Part shown: piece after piece, positions 27,701 to 34,501 of the stretch
How positions within the stretch are numbered: position 1 is the first letter of the stretch
Layout of the letters: each line of letters begins with the position of its first letter
Source of the DNA: Centropus unirufus
Taxonomy: Eukaryota > Chordata > Aves > Cuculiformes > Centropidae
Assembly: GCA_013397695.1 (NCBI GenBank)
Contig: VYZI01000526.1
Location: forward strand, 249,143 to 313,142
Length of the DNA: 64,000 nt
Reading direction: 5' to 3'
Position numbers and translations under genes: made by a program
Notes under the pieces: model-generated
Database searches by the model: none
Told to the model about the DNA's origin: nothing
What the model saw: only the letters and a program-made list of their open reading frames with translations

Positions 27701-28583
27701 AAAACAGAAAATCCTGCACTGGCCCTTGTAAGCATGAAGTGGAGGGCTGCAGAGCTGGGTGGAGGGGAATTGCTGGGAGCTGTTGGAAGTTTGACTTACC
27801 TGGTTGCCAGGTGAACCTTTTCTGGTTTACTTTGAGAGCTGTGCTAAGTGCTTTCACCTGTGTCTACAGAGGTATTTCCTTGGATTGGGTAGTGCAGGAT
27901 GCACTTTCTTATAAAGCATCGGTCCTGCTCTCAGCTCTGGCTGGAGGAACAAGTCCCTTTCTCCTCCAGACATCACTTCTGGGTCTGGAAGGGGAAATGA
28001 GGACATCTCTGAGCTCTGCAGTCCTGGATCGACAGCTGTTATGCTGCCAGCTGTCCTCTCCTGCTCTGGCAAAACCCAAGTTATTCCCGTGTAATAAAAG
28101 AAAGATCCCTGCACATGACGGATGAGCAGGGTCAGTGCACAGACAGGCTGTATCCCAGCAGTGGCACATCAGCTGCCACCACTGCTGTGTCTGGAGAGGC
28201 TCTTGTCCACAAGGGACTGGAAAGGACAGCTCTAAATTGCATATCCTAATTTTCCCAAAGCTGTTAAGACCTTTGCTTTGTGACTGCCCTTGGGGCTGTT
28301 GCTAGTGATGAGCAGAGCAGTTGCCTTGTAAAATGAGGCTTGTGAAAATTAATCTCAGAGTAGAAACTTTACACTCTCCCTTGCCTGCTGCTGCTCAGAG
28401 CTAGAAGTTTGGATGTGCACAACCACGTGTTAATGTCTGATGCATCTCTGCCTTCCTTGTGTTCCCCCTCTGCCTCCCCAGAACATCAATGCCGCTCAGT
28501 CCAGCTTCTTACCTGAGAAGGAAAAGCAGGAGCTGCTGAACACGCTGTATGAAGCCTATGGGATGGTGCCCAATGCATCATGA
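9713..28583 (+). CDS. ADA: Adenosine deaminase (ADA), 11 coding exons
   Basis: Joined exons: 9713-9748, 16660-16721, 19915-20037, 20183-20326, 21170-21285, 23232-23356, 25789-25860, 26126-26227, 26956-27023, 27475-27604, 28482-28583. They total 1080 nt, encoding 359 residues plus stop (human ADA has 363). The enzyme is a TIM-barrel zinc hydrolase that deaminates adenosine and deoxyadenosine to inosine and deoxyinosine in purine salvage. It is mainly cytosolic, partly extracellular. The family's zinc ligands are present as His16, His18 (in HVHLDGA), His214 (in TVHAGE) and Asp296, and the catalytic residues as Glu217, His238 (in GHGYH) and Asp297 (in NTDDPL). Arg143, matching the human residue reported important for CD26 binding, is kept. 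Compared with human there is one extra N-terminal codon, one codon fewer in exon 6 and one more in exon 9; the other internal exon lengths match. The gene looks intact. Confidence 0.98.
9791..9995. repeat. Minisatellite of alternating 21- and 24-bp units, start of ADA intron 1
   Basis: About nine degenerate units, most starting CGTGCACCGGGGCT, run through the start of intron 1. Some end GAGGTGC (21 bp) and others GGAACAAGG or similar (24 bp). In the middle these two types alternate, making a 45-bp higher-order unit. The sequence is unrelated to the 36-bp promoter repeat only 200 bp away. It is CpG-rich and leaves open frames in several phases that should not be read as coding. Confidence 0.85.
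9996..16659 (+). other. ADA: Rest of ADA intron 1
   Basis: The 6.9-kb first intron is the longest in the gene. After the minisatellite it has a GT-rich stretch (10218-10330), mixed unique sequence, and an AT-richer part around 15550-16550. Human ADA carries its T-cell enhancer in intron 1, so regulatory DNA is expected here. I cannot point to a specific enhancer from the bases alone. Confidence 0.75.
10218..10330. repeat. T/G-rich low-complexity tract
   Basis: Runs of 4-8 T broken by single or double G (GTTTTGTTT, GGGTTTTTTTTG) fill the stretch. Similar texture appears at 52736-52775 and, on the opposite strand, at 33655-33705. It is low-complexity DNA with no sign of a gene. Confidence 0.8.
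16660..16721 (+). CDS. ADA: ADA coding exon 2 (residues 13-33)
   Basis: The exon lies between acceptor CTCCTGGCAG and donor GTGAGT and is 62 bp, as in human. It encodes VELHVHLDGAIRPETILHFG plus part of Arg33. It holds the first two zinc ligands, His16 and His18, and the LDGA loop, which is the hallmark of the adenosine/AMP deaminase family. Confidence 0.98.
16722..19914 (+). other. ADA: ADA intron 2
   Basis: A 3.2-kb intron. I see no RNA gene, clear mobile element or coding exon in it. The short open frames on both strands have no recognisable domain. Confidence 0.8.
19915..20037 (+). CDS. ADA: ADA coding exon 3 (residues 33-74)
   Basis: The exon is 123 bp, as in human, between acceptor TTTATTTGCAG and donor GTAAGT. 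It encodes the segment from KRGVPLPGSTV to HYMPAIA. The ends fall within codons 33 and 74 and join neatly with exons 2 and 4. Confidence 0.97.
20183..20326 (+). CDS. ADA: ADA coding exon 4 (residues 74-122)
   Basis: The exon is 144 bp, as in human. It encodes GDREAVKRIAYELVETKA and VEVRYSPHLLA, both strongly conserved in the family. The intron before it is only 145 bp. The donor is followed by a second GTGAG four bases on, a possible but frame-shifting alternative donor. Confidence 0.98.
20327..21169 (+). other. ADA: ADA intron 4
   Basis: An 843-bp intron with a GTGAGT donor and a TCCCTGCAG acceptor. I see no further feature in it. Confidence 0.9.
21170..21285 (+). CDS. ADA: ADA coding exon 5 (residues 122-161)
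   Basis: The exon is 116 bp, as in human. It encodes GDLTPDEVVNLVNQGL and ARSILCCMRHMP. It includes Arg143, matching human Arg142, a residue reported to be needed for binding CD26/DPP4. That match is compatible with, but does not prove, such binding in this species. The donor GTAATG is slightly weak. Confidence 0.97.
21286..23231 (+). other. ADA: ADA intron 5
   Basis: A 1.9-kb intron. It has a poly(T) run near 21850 and otherwise unremarkable sequence. Confidence 0.85.
23232..23356 (+). CDS. ADA: ADA coding exon 6 (residues 161-202)
   Basis: The exon is 125 bp, one codon shorter than the human exon (128 bp). It encodes SWSPEVVELCKKY, then VVAIDLAGDE, then a variable loop ending in KKAYE. 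Gly185 in DLAGDE matches human Gly184, which contacts the purine ring. The missing codon falls in the variable loop after DLAGDE. The donor GTTTGT is the weakest in the gene, but the GAG before it and the frame into exon 7 support it. Confidence 0.96.
23357..25788 (+). other. ADA: ADA intron 6
   Basis: A 2.4-kb intron ending at acceptor CTTTGCAG. I recognise no gene or mobile element in it. Confidence 0.85.
25789..25860 (+). CDS. ADA: ADA coding exon 7 (residues 203-226)
   Basis: The exon is 72 bp, as in human. It encodes CGIHRTVHAGEAGPAA. It contains the third zinc ligand, His214, and the proton-shuttling Glu217 within TVHAGE. Both ends are in phase 0, and the donor is GTACGA. Confidence 0.98.
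26126..26227 (+). CDS. ADA: ADA coding exon 8 (residues 227-260)
   Basis: The exon is 102 bp, as in human, with donor GTAAGG. It encodes AVYLLKAERIGHGYHVLED and ends in KMHFE. His238 in GHGYH is the catalytic histidine that stabilises the attacking hydroxide. Confidence 0.98.
26228..26955 (+). other. ADA: ADA intron 8, with a short AT microsatellite
   Basis: A 728-bp intron. At about 26661-26692 there is a short (TA)n / TATATG stretch. Nothing else stands out. Confidence 0.85.
26956..27023 (+). CDS. ADA: ADA coding exon 9 (residues 261-283)
   Basis: The exon is 68 bp, one codon longer than in human (65 bp), with acceptor CCCAACAG and donor GTAAGG. It encodes VCPWSSYLTGAC followed by LPDFRKHPVA. 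The conserved CPWSSYLTGA segment fixes the frame; the extra codon lies in the variable part after it. Confidence 0.96.
27475..27604 (+). CDS. ADA: ADA coding exon 10 (residues 283-326)
   Basis: The exon is 130 bp, as in human, with donor GTAAGT. It encodes ANYSINTDDPLIFNSS and YMGFTEEEFKRV. Asp296 is the fourth zinc ligand and Asp297 a catalytic and substrate-binding residue; together they form the family's TDDP motif. Confidence 0.98.
27605..28481 (+). other. ADA: ADA intron 10
   Basis: An 877-bp intron ending in a C/T-rich acceptor tract (CCCCCTCTGCCTCCCCAG). It contains no further feature that I can support. Confidence 0.88.
28482..28583 (+). CDS. ADA: ADA coding exon 11 (residues 327-359) with stop
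   Basis: The exon encodes NINAAQSSFLPEKEKQELL and then YEAYGMVPNAS before TGA at 28581-28583. The tail is about five residues shorter than the human one after YGM. The sequence runs straight into the 3' untranslated region with no need for another coding exon. Confidence 0.97.
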   Translation, partial: NINAAQSSFLPEKEKQELLNTLYEAYGMVPNAS

Positions 28584-29197
28584 CCTATCCCTGCGAGCTG
28601 GCATGGAGCAGTGGCCCTTCTTCATTCGTGCTTGACTCTCCTCTGTGCTACTGGGAGCACCAGGACAAGGTGCCTGGAGTTGGTCTCTATTAGTAGCACC
28701 CCAGTGTTAACCCTTACAGCGCTAAGCAGAATTAGGCTATCACATACACCTATTTATCACCCCCACACACTGTCTGCAGATGGATATCCACCTTCCTGTC
28801 GTGCTGTTGTGCACTGCAACTGCCGCTGGGCCTGACTCCCCTCCATCTCCAAGTCTTTCTGTACTGCAAATCAGAATAGAACTTCCCCTGCTAAATTTTT
28901 TCCCTTTTACCCTGCTTCATCTCTCCTGCCCCACTGCCCTGCCTAGCCCTTGTCTGCAGAGCAGAAACTACCTTTAACTGTGACTGTGGCTGGGGTTAGT
29001 CGTTCTTCTAGAGAAAAAGGTGTGTGGCTGCTAGCAGGCAGTCAGGAGGCACTTCAGAAGCTTGATATCCATCCCTGTGGGTAGGAGGATTTGGCCACAG
29101 CTGTATTTTCCCAGGGTTAGTCTTGAACTAACAAGACTAGAACAAGAACAGGTTGGAAGCTGGTGCTCTTGCCAGTGCACAGGTCTGTATGGCATTT

Positions 29198-29203
29198 AAT
29201 AAA
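29198..29203 (+). terminator. ADA: Poly(A) signal AATAAA, proximal ADA candidate
   Basis: A canonical hexamer 615 bp after the stop codon. A T-rich stretch (ATATTTTTGGCATCTTTTGT) follows at the usual distance for a downstream element. Confidence 0.55.
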
Positions 29204-29734
29204 AAACCACAATATTTTTGGCATCTTTTGTTGGATAAGTACTCCTGTGCATCAGCCTGAACAATGTCACTGCTGCAGAAGCACACAGCCTGGGGTCAGG
29301 CTGAAGCTGTGCTCACAGCTGGCTATGACAATGCTCACACGTACAGATAAAGTTGGAACGTATTTTTACCATTTTGGGCCAAAATCTGCCTTGTGGGACT
29401 TTTCCCACTTTTTTACTTATCCTTGAGAATTCCTGTGAGCTGCAGTTTGCTCTTCCTCTGTCTAGGACTTGACAAAACCATGATTGATTGTTTTAACTAT
29501 TCTGACTTCTTCCTGACTTGACATAATTGTTAGGCACTATTAAAACTGAATAAGTAAATTACTAAGCTAGGGCCCAGTGTTGCATCTTAACTCAGGTCCT
29601 ATTGGAATTGCTTCTCTGATTGAACCACAACACTAGCTGGAAGTTAGATCTTTTTAGTTTGGTGGAGAATTTATACAGAAATACCAATATTCCTGAGCAG
29701 TTTTGGTACATTTCGGTATTTTTACTTAATATGC

Positions 29735-29740
29735 AATAAA
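29735..29740 (+). terminator. ADA: Poly(A) signal AATAAA, distal ADA candidate
   Basis: A canonical hexamer followed about 35 bp later by a GT-rich element (TGTGTGTGTGGTGTGC). It looks like the best cleavage site of the three. Confidence 0.6.
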
Positions 29741-30199
29741 GCCATGCATCCAGAGAAGAGACCAGGATTTTCTTATGTGTGTGTGGTGTGCTTTAGCATC
29801 CTAGGTGTCTACCATGATGCTTACTCCAAAGATACTGTACCAAAAAGTTGCCTTTGATAAGGGCCATGGTCACTATTACCATGGGTGGTGTGAGACTGGT
29901 CCAGTCTCAACCAGCAGTGTCCATGTGCTGGGAGTACTTCCATTCTTTCTGGGCTTCCATATCGGTCCTTTTGAGTAAAATACTCATCTCTGAAGTACAT
30001 GGTGCATATGTACACCTATATATATCTAGATAGATGGAGAGAGTGAATTTCTTACTTTTATAAATGAATGAAAAAGTTATCACTTTGAGAACGGGATTGT
30101 GGTATGAACCAGGCTTTTTTGGGGGTAATTTTTCTCTAAGAATTGTTTCTGAAGGAGTTGCTTGTTTGGATTCTGGGCAGTTGATTGTTAATCCTGTTT

Positions 30200-30205
30200 A
30201 ATAAA
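30200..30205 (+). terminator. Possible third poly(A) signal downstream of ADA
   Basis: AATAAA followed by a T-rich stretch (TTGCCTTTCTTTTC). It lies 1.6 kb beyond the ADA stop, so it would be used only in a long isoform or as a backup. Confidence 0.3.
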
Positions 30206-32039
30206 GTAATGGATTTATATTAGAGGAATTATCTTGCCTTTCTTTTCAAGGGTGACTGTTAGGATCTGCGGTCTGCAATGTGAGACATTGTATGCTTGCT
30301 AGAGGACAAGGGTTAATCGATATGTGTGATGGGGGCTTTGGCATCCAGAGGGAAGGTGTCCCCTGCTCCCTTGCTAGATGGGCAAGTTGGATTTACGGAT
30401 GCAGGTTTCCAGTCCCATGTGTCCTTTTAATTTTGTTTATCAAAGGGACGCATCAATGCTAGGAGCTGTGATGCCATCACTGTGTACTCTCGCTTTTCTG
30501 GTGTATATAAAAAAATAGTTTGCACTTTTTTTTTTTCTTTTTCTTTTTTTGTCTGTCTCCTGAGTTTTGCACTCTGAGTTTGCCAAGAGCCAGGAGTGGT
30601 GCAGCATGGGCTTCCTGGCTGTTGGACTGCACTGTCAGCTCAGGCAGGGGGGACTGTTTGCTGAAAGGCTTTCTGAACATTTAGGGCTTCATTAGAATTT
30701 TGGGAGGTCCAAGCATCCCCCAGTGTTCAATTGAAATGAAAGGCTGGGGGCAGCCGAGTGCTCAGCAGCTTCACAAATCAGGATGTGGCTGGATTAAGGC
30801 AGCACCCATGGTTTTTCAGCACAATCAGTGATGGCAGCTGACCTGGCTCTTCCACTCGTAGGGGGAACCTGATGCCTCTCGCCTGTCCTCTGAGGGTGGC
30901 TGGCCAATGGGTCCCTGATCGTCTGCCTAAATATAATTCTGTAACGGATATTTTCTGACAAGGGAGACCTAAGTTTAGCCCTTGTTTGACTGCTGGAGGT
31001 CTTGTGTGGTTCACAGCCTCTCTGCATTGCCTTTCAGCTTTCTTTGTGTGTGTCAGCATAAGGCAAAAATACTCATCAGTGGCAGTGAGGGGAGCTGGAA
31101 ATGGGGCTTAAAGACCCAAAGGTGGGGAAAGCCAAGACTGGGTGCTCAGGGGAAAAAAAGATCAGGCTCTTGGCTGCCATCCAGGCAGGGAGCTGCCATA
31201 GTATCCCAGCTGCTCTGGGAGCTGAGCTGGTTTGCAGGTGCCAAAGCAGCAGACACAGCTGCTACCTGGCTGCCAAATCCTCATTTCCTGGGGGGTGTCA
31301 GGAGCCATGGTCACTTCTATGCTGGCCCCATGGCCATTGCTTCTTGGTGGGCCACAGACAATTATCCTTCTGTCTAGTGCCCTCTTCTCTCCTAATTTAT
31401 GGCTTTGTTTTCACTGACAAAATTGAGTTCTTCCCTAAGCTGTCAGTGTGATGTTTGTCCCTGTCACCAGTGGAGAGCATTTCTCAGGCCAGCTCTGCCT
31501 TGCCTATTCGCTGCCCGCTGATCCTAGCTGGGCTATAGCTGTGCCTGCTGCAGCTCCAGTGGGATCCACCTGGGCTGGATGAAATGCCAGTGATGTCCTC
31601 ATAGCATTGTGCTGCGAATGGAAGCACCACCTCCTACCAAAACCTTTTCTGCTGGTGTCTGGGTCACTCTACCAAGTCCACAGACAGCCTTTGTGCTTGA
31701 CTTATGGATTAGTGGCATGGAGGGGAGCAGCACTCCCATGAGTGGACGGCAACTTACTCTCACAAGTGGATTTTCCAGTTTTTCCTCTGGGGAAAAGTGC
31801 CATCTGGCAGCAAAAGTGGGAAAGTCAGGGCAGACTTTTAGCATTTTCCATGCTGTATTTGACATCAACTTCCACCTGAGTGCTGCAAACACAGTGGGGT
31901 TTCACAGACCCAAAGGGAATGGAGTTTTATGTAATACAGCTCCCGGTCTCTCCGTTAGGAGGAGGTGGTGCAGTTCAGCCTGCTACAAGACAAAACAGAG
32001 GAAGAAGAGTCATCCAAACAGGAAAAAAACCCCACCATC
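30206..32039. other. Region between the ADA and PKIG 3' ends
   Basis: About 1.8 kb between the last plus-strand and the last minus-strand poly(A) candidates. It has a T-rich run at 30526-30550 and most of a 210-codon plus-strand open frame that begins at 31609. No known gene is recognised. Confidence 0.6.
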
Positions 32040-32891
32040 AGTACTTAAAGGCTGTGTTATTTATTCCAACAGCTTATATAGTTTTATCAAACCATCTTTA
32101 ACACAAAACATATCTCCTAAAAGAGAGAATGATGTGAGATGCTACCAGAGATCATCAAAGCTAACAGCTTGCAAAGTTAAGCCTGAATTTCAACAGTCAA
32201 ACCAGCAAAATGTTTCAACCCTCCCCTTAACAATATTCTAAAATGCAAGAACCTGAAGAAAAAGATGTCTGTGGCTGGTGCTGCTGGGTCTGTAGGTGGA
32301 GCTCGTCCACACAGGGCTGTGCTTTGGTCCTTTCCTGATGCTAAGCGGCAGCAGCACAGGTGAGCGGTGCTTGACATGAAGGCAGTGGGACTGGCCAGGT
32401 CCCTTCCCCACTGCCCAGCCTGATGAAGGTCACATGGCCAAGTCAGGTCCAAGATGCAGGTGAGGGTGAGGCTTAGAAAAAAAAACTATAACCTAAATAT
32501 CTAACCTATGGAAACATAAATAATCTAAATTTGAAAAAAAAAAAAAATAAAAGGAAGGTACCTTGGACAGGAAAGTCTGATATGTATATTATTACTGAAA
32601 TTGGTTTTCCCCTAGGGGAAGATTGCAGCTAAGGCATCTTGAGAATGGCTCACATCTCTACAGCCGTGGCAGTGTTCCTCGAAATTGTTAGGGATGGGAA
32701 CAGAAGTCTTTTGGAGGTGCCAGTCTTTGCACAGCATCTTGTGGCTCTCTAAACAAAACTGGTCGCAGCAGAGGCATTTGACAGACAACTTGCTGTTCCA
32801 GGTTGGTTTTTGTCCACAGATTCAATCACAAATCCTCGTTTAATGTTCACAGCCAGGCCCTCCTCCTGCCCATCCCACCCCCTGTACACTG
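32040..32891 (-). other. PKIG: Probable PKIG 3' untranslated region
   Basis: This runs from the PKIG stop codon to the first canonical minus-strand AATAAA, giving about 850 nt. On the plus strand it includes an A-rich run (32533-32549), which reads as poly(U) in the transcript. No other AATAAA lies between the stop and 32065; an ATTAAA at 32839-32844 is only about 50 nt from the stop and probably unused. Confidence 0.6.
32060..32065 (-). terminator. PKIG: PKIG poly(A) signal AATAAA
   Basis: The plus strand reads TTTATT, so AATAAA on the minus strand. Just beyond it the minus strand carries a G/T-rich stretch (GATGGTGGGGTTTTTTTCC), a good downstream element. Confidence 0.6.
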
Positions 32892-32971
32892 TCATGGAGA
32901 GGGACTGTTTTCTTGCCCCTTTGGTCTTGCTCCAGGGTCTTTCTCAGAAGAAGTGGCATCTCTTTGGCTTT
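32892..32971 (-). CDS. PKIG: PKIG terminal coding exon (residues 51-76)
   Basis: The minus-strand acceptor TCCCTTCTGCAG precedes the exon. It completes codon 51 as Glu and encodes SQRDATSSEKDPGARPKGQ, then ENSPSP and TGA at 32894-32892. The joined VEGAE matches human VEGAE / LEGAE at this splice point, and the total length equals human PKIG. Confidence 0.93.
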
Positions 32972-34233
32972 CTGCAGAAGGGAGGATTAGGGAGAAAGCA
33001 CGGTTACACTTAGCTGAGGACACAAGCGATCAGTAATTCCTATAGCTGATTTTATTCAGATTGCCACCTGGGGACCTATCGCTACCCTCCTGTGGCCAGA
33101 TATTTGGCATGAAAGTGTTGGGTTCTCCCTTTGCATTCCTGGCGAACAAAGGCTTCTCAACGCATGTGGTGATGCTGGGAGGGAGCCTCAGGGCAGGGTT
33201 GTGATCTCCTTATCTAACCTGAACAGTAACTGAAAAACACTCCAGGAATGCCTGAGAGCCTGGAAGCAACCTGGGCTGATCTCTGCTAGATCTCTAATTT
33301 GTGCTTATTATGAGCTGGTCCTAGTATGGAGATGTTGAAAGAAGTACAAGCACATGAAAGTGTTTTTACAATTAGAGATTGTAGGCTGGAGGAGTAAAAG
33401 AGTAAGGGCAGAAACTGAGTTTACCCTCTGCAGTGGTGCTGGATGTTTTGTGGTTTATTAGTAAAATCACACTGGGTGGCTTGGTTGTGCTCTGAACAGA
33501 GGATAGATGATTCTTTTAGCCGGCCAGCATGTATTGAGCAGGGAGATGCTGCTGCCGTGTTTGGGCTACAAGAGAAGATTTGGAGATGACTGATGGTGTT
33601 AAAAATTATTTCTGTTCTTATTTAAATTACTTGGAACTATTTCAAGGCTGATTTTTTTAAAAAAAACAAAACCAACCAAGAAAAAGCAAACCACACCCTG
33701 CCCCCCACTTGGTTTTTATGAAGCCTAAGGTATGAAATTTGCCCTGGGAAGGCTGCTGGTCCATCCATGTCTTGTTTAAGCACCAGAGCCTCTACAAACC
33801 AGCTGAGCAAAAGGCCTTGGCTGAAGCATGCAGGGCTCATGCCAGGAACCCAGGAACCATCCAGTTCACTGCAAGAGCCCCTTGGCCTGAGGAGTCTCCC
33901 ACTAGTTAAGCACCCACCGACTAGGAAGGCACTGACTGCAGCAAGGAATGGCGTGTTCCTTCTCAGCACTTTGCCCTATCACATCTGGCTTCCAGAGACA
34001 AAACTGCTCAGCGGTGCTGCCACTTCATGCCTTGCCCTTCCAGCACCAGGAGCTGGGCTGACTGGTGCCTGCAGCATCTCACCTGCTCCTTCGACAGCGA
34101 GGTCACCTAGGTCTCCGATGAGCTTGCGCATGCTGATGGTGCTTGCATCTCGTTGGATGTCGTGTTCAGCGTTCCTCCGACCAGCTCGATCACAGGAAAT
34201 AAAGTCAGTGTATGTGTTGGACTCTACCTCCAT
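32892..34233 (-). CDS. PKIG: cAMP-dependent protein kinase inhibitor gamma (PKIG), 2 coding exons
   Basis: Joined minus-strand exons 34233-34083 and 32971-32892 give 231 nt, encoding 76 residues plus stop, the same length as human PKIG. The protein is a small heat-stable inhibitor that occupies the active site of the PKA catalytic subunit as a pseudosubstrate and promotes its nuclear export. The inhibitory segment YTDFISCDRAGRRNAE (residues 8-23) has the conserved Phe11 and the three Arg (16, 19, 20). A leucine-rich export-like segment MRKLIGDLGDLAVEG follows at residues 35-49. The tail ESQRDATSSEKD... is polar, as in the family. Oddly, residue 23, just after the pseudosubstrate Ala, is Glu where PKI proteins have Ile, Leu or Val. 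The gene faces ADA tail to tail, as expected from other amniotes. Confidence 0.95.
32972..34082 (-). other. PKIG: PKIG intron between the two coding exons
   Basis: A 1.1-kb intron with donor GTGAGA and acceptor CTGCAG on the minus strand. It has an A-rich tract (33655-33705, plus strand) and nothing else that I recognise. Confidence 0.88.
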
Positions 34234-34258
34234 TGCATCGCTATATGCTTGCAAAATG
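34083..34258 (-). CDS. PKIG: PKIG start-codon exon (5' UTR plus residues 1-50)
   Basis: The minus-strand acceptor TGTTTTCTCCACAG ends just before 34258, giving 25 nt of 5' UTR. ATG at 34233-34231 follows, with G at -3 and G at +4. Coding begins MEVESNTYTDFISCDRAGRR and ends ...LGDLAVEGA plus one base, then donor GTGAGA. The acceptor upstream of the ATG shows that the transcript has at least one more non-coding 5' exon. Confidence 0.94.
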
Positions 34259-34444
34259 CTGTGGAGAAAACACAGCTGTGAGGTCAAGGATGCTCGGTAA
34301 GCCTTGAGTCATGGCTCCCTCCAGGTTAGGTTGCTCTGTGGAGTTAAATTACAGCATGAAAAAAATAGTCCCTGTAACTCTGCTCCCGTTCCTGTGAGAG
34401 CAGCTACTGCAATCTCGGATATCAAGCCCATCACATGGGCCGAC

Positions 34445-34501
34445 GTGCAGGGTGACCCACCGTGTGGGGTGACCCACCGTGCAGGTGTTGGGTGACTCAT
34501 T
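34445..34501. repeat. 17-bp tandem repeat, about 3 copies
   Basis: Two 17-bp units with the core GGGTGACCCACC (34445-34461, 34462-34478) are followed by a diverged third containing GGGTGACTCATT. The third copy creates a perfect AP-1-type TGACTCA. It lies about 190 bp upstream of the PKIG start-codon exon. Confidence 0.8.

Larger units (their letters stand above)
28584..29760 (+). other. ADA: Probable ADA 3' untranslated region
   Basis: This follows the ADA stop codon and has no long open frame. Its extent depends on which poly(A) signal is used: it would be about 635 nt with the first AATAAA (29198) or about 1.17 kb with the second (29735). No splice pattern is evident. Confidence 0.65.

Noticed and set aside
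32177..32340. Alternative PKIG last exon starting at 32340 or 32334 on the minus strand (reading GKDQSTALCGRAPP...).
   Set aside because: The phase fits, but the polypyrimidine tract is poor and the frame runs on into a hydrophobic tail with a total of 102 residues. The exon at 32892-32971 gives the family's EGAE join and the exact 76-residue length.
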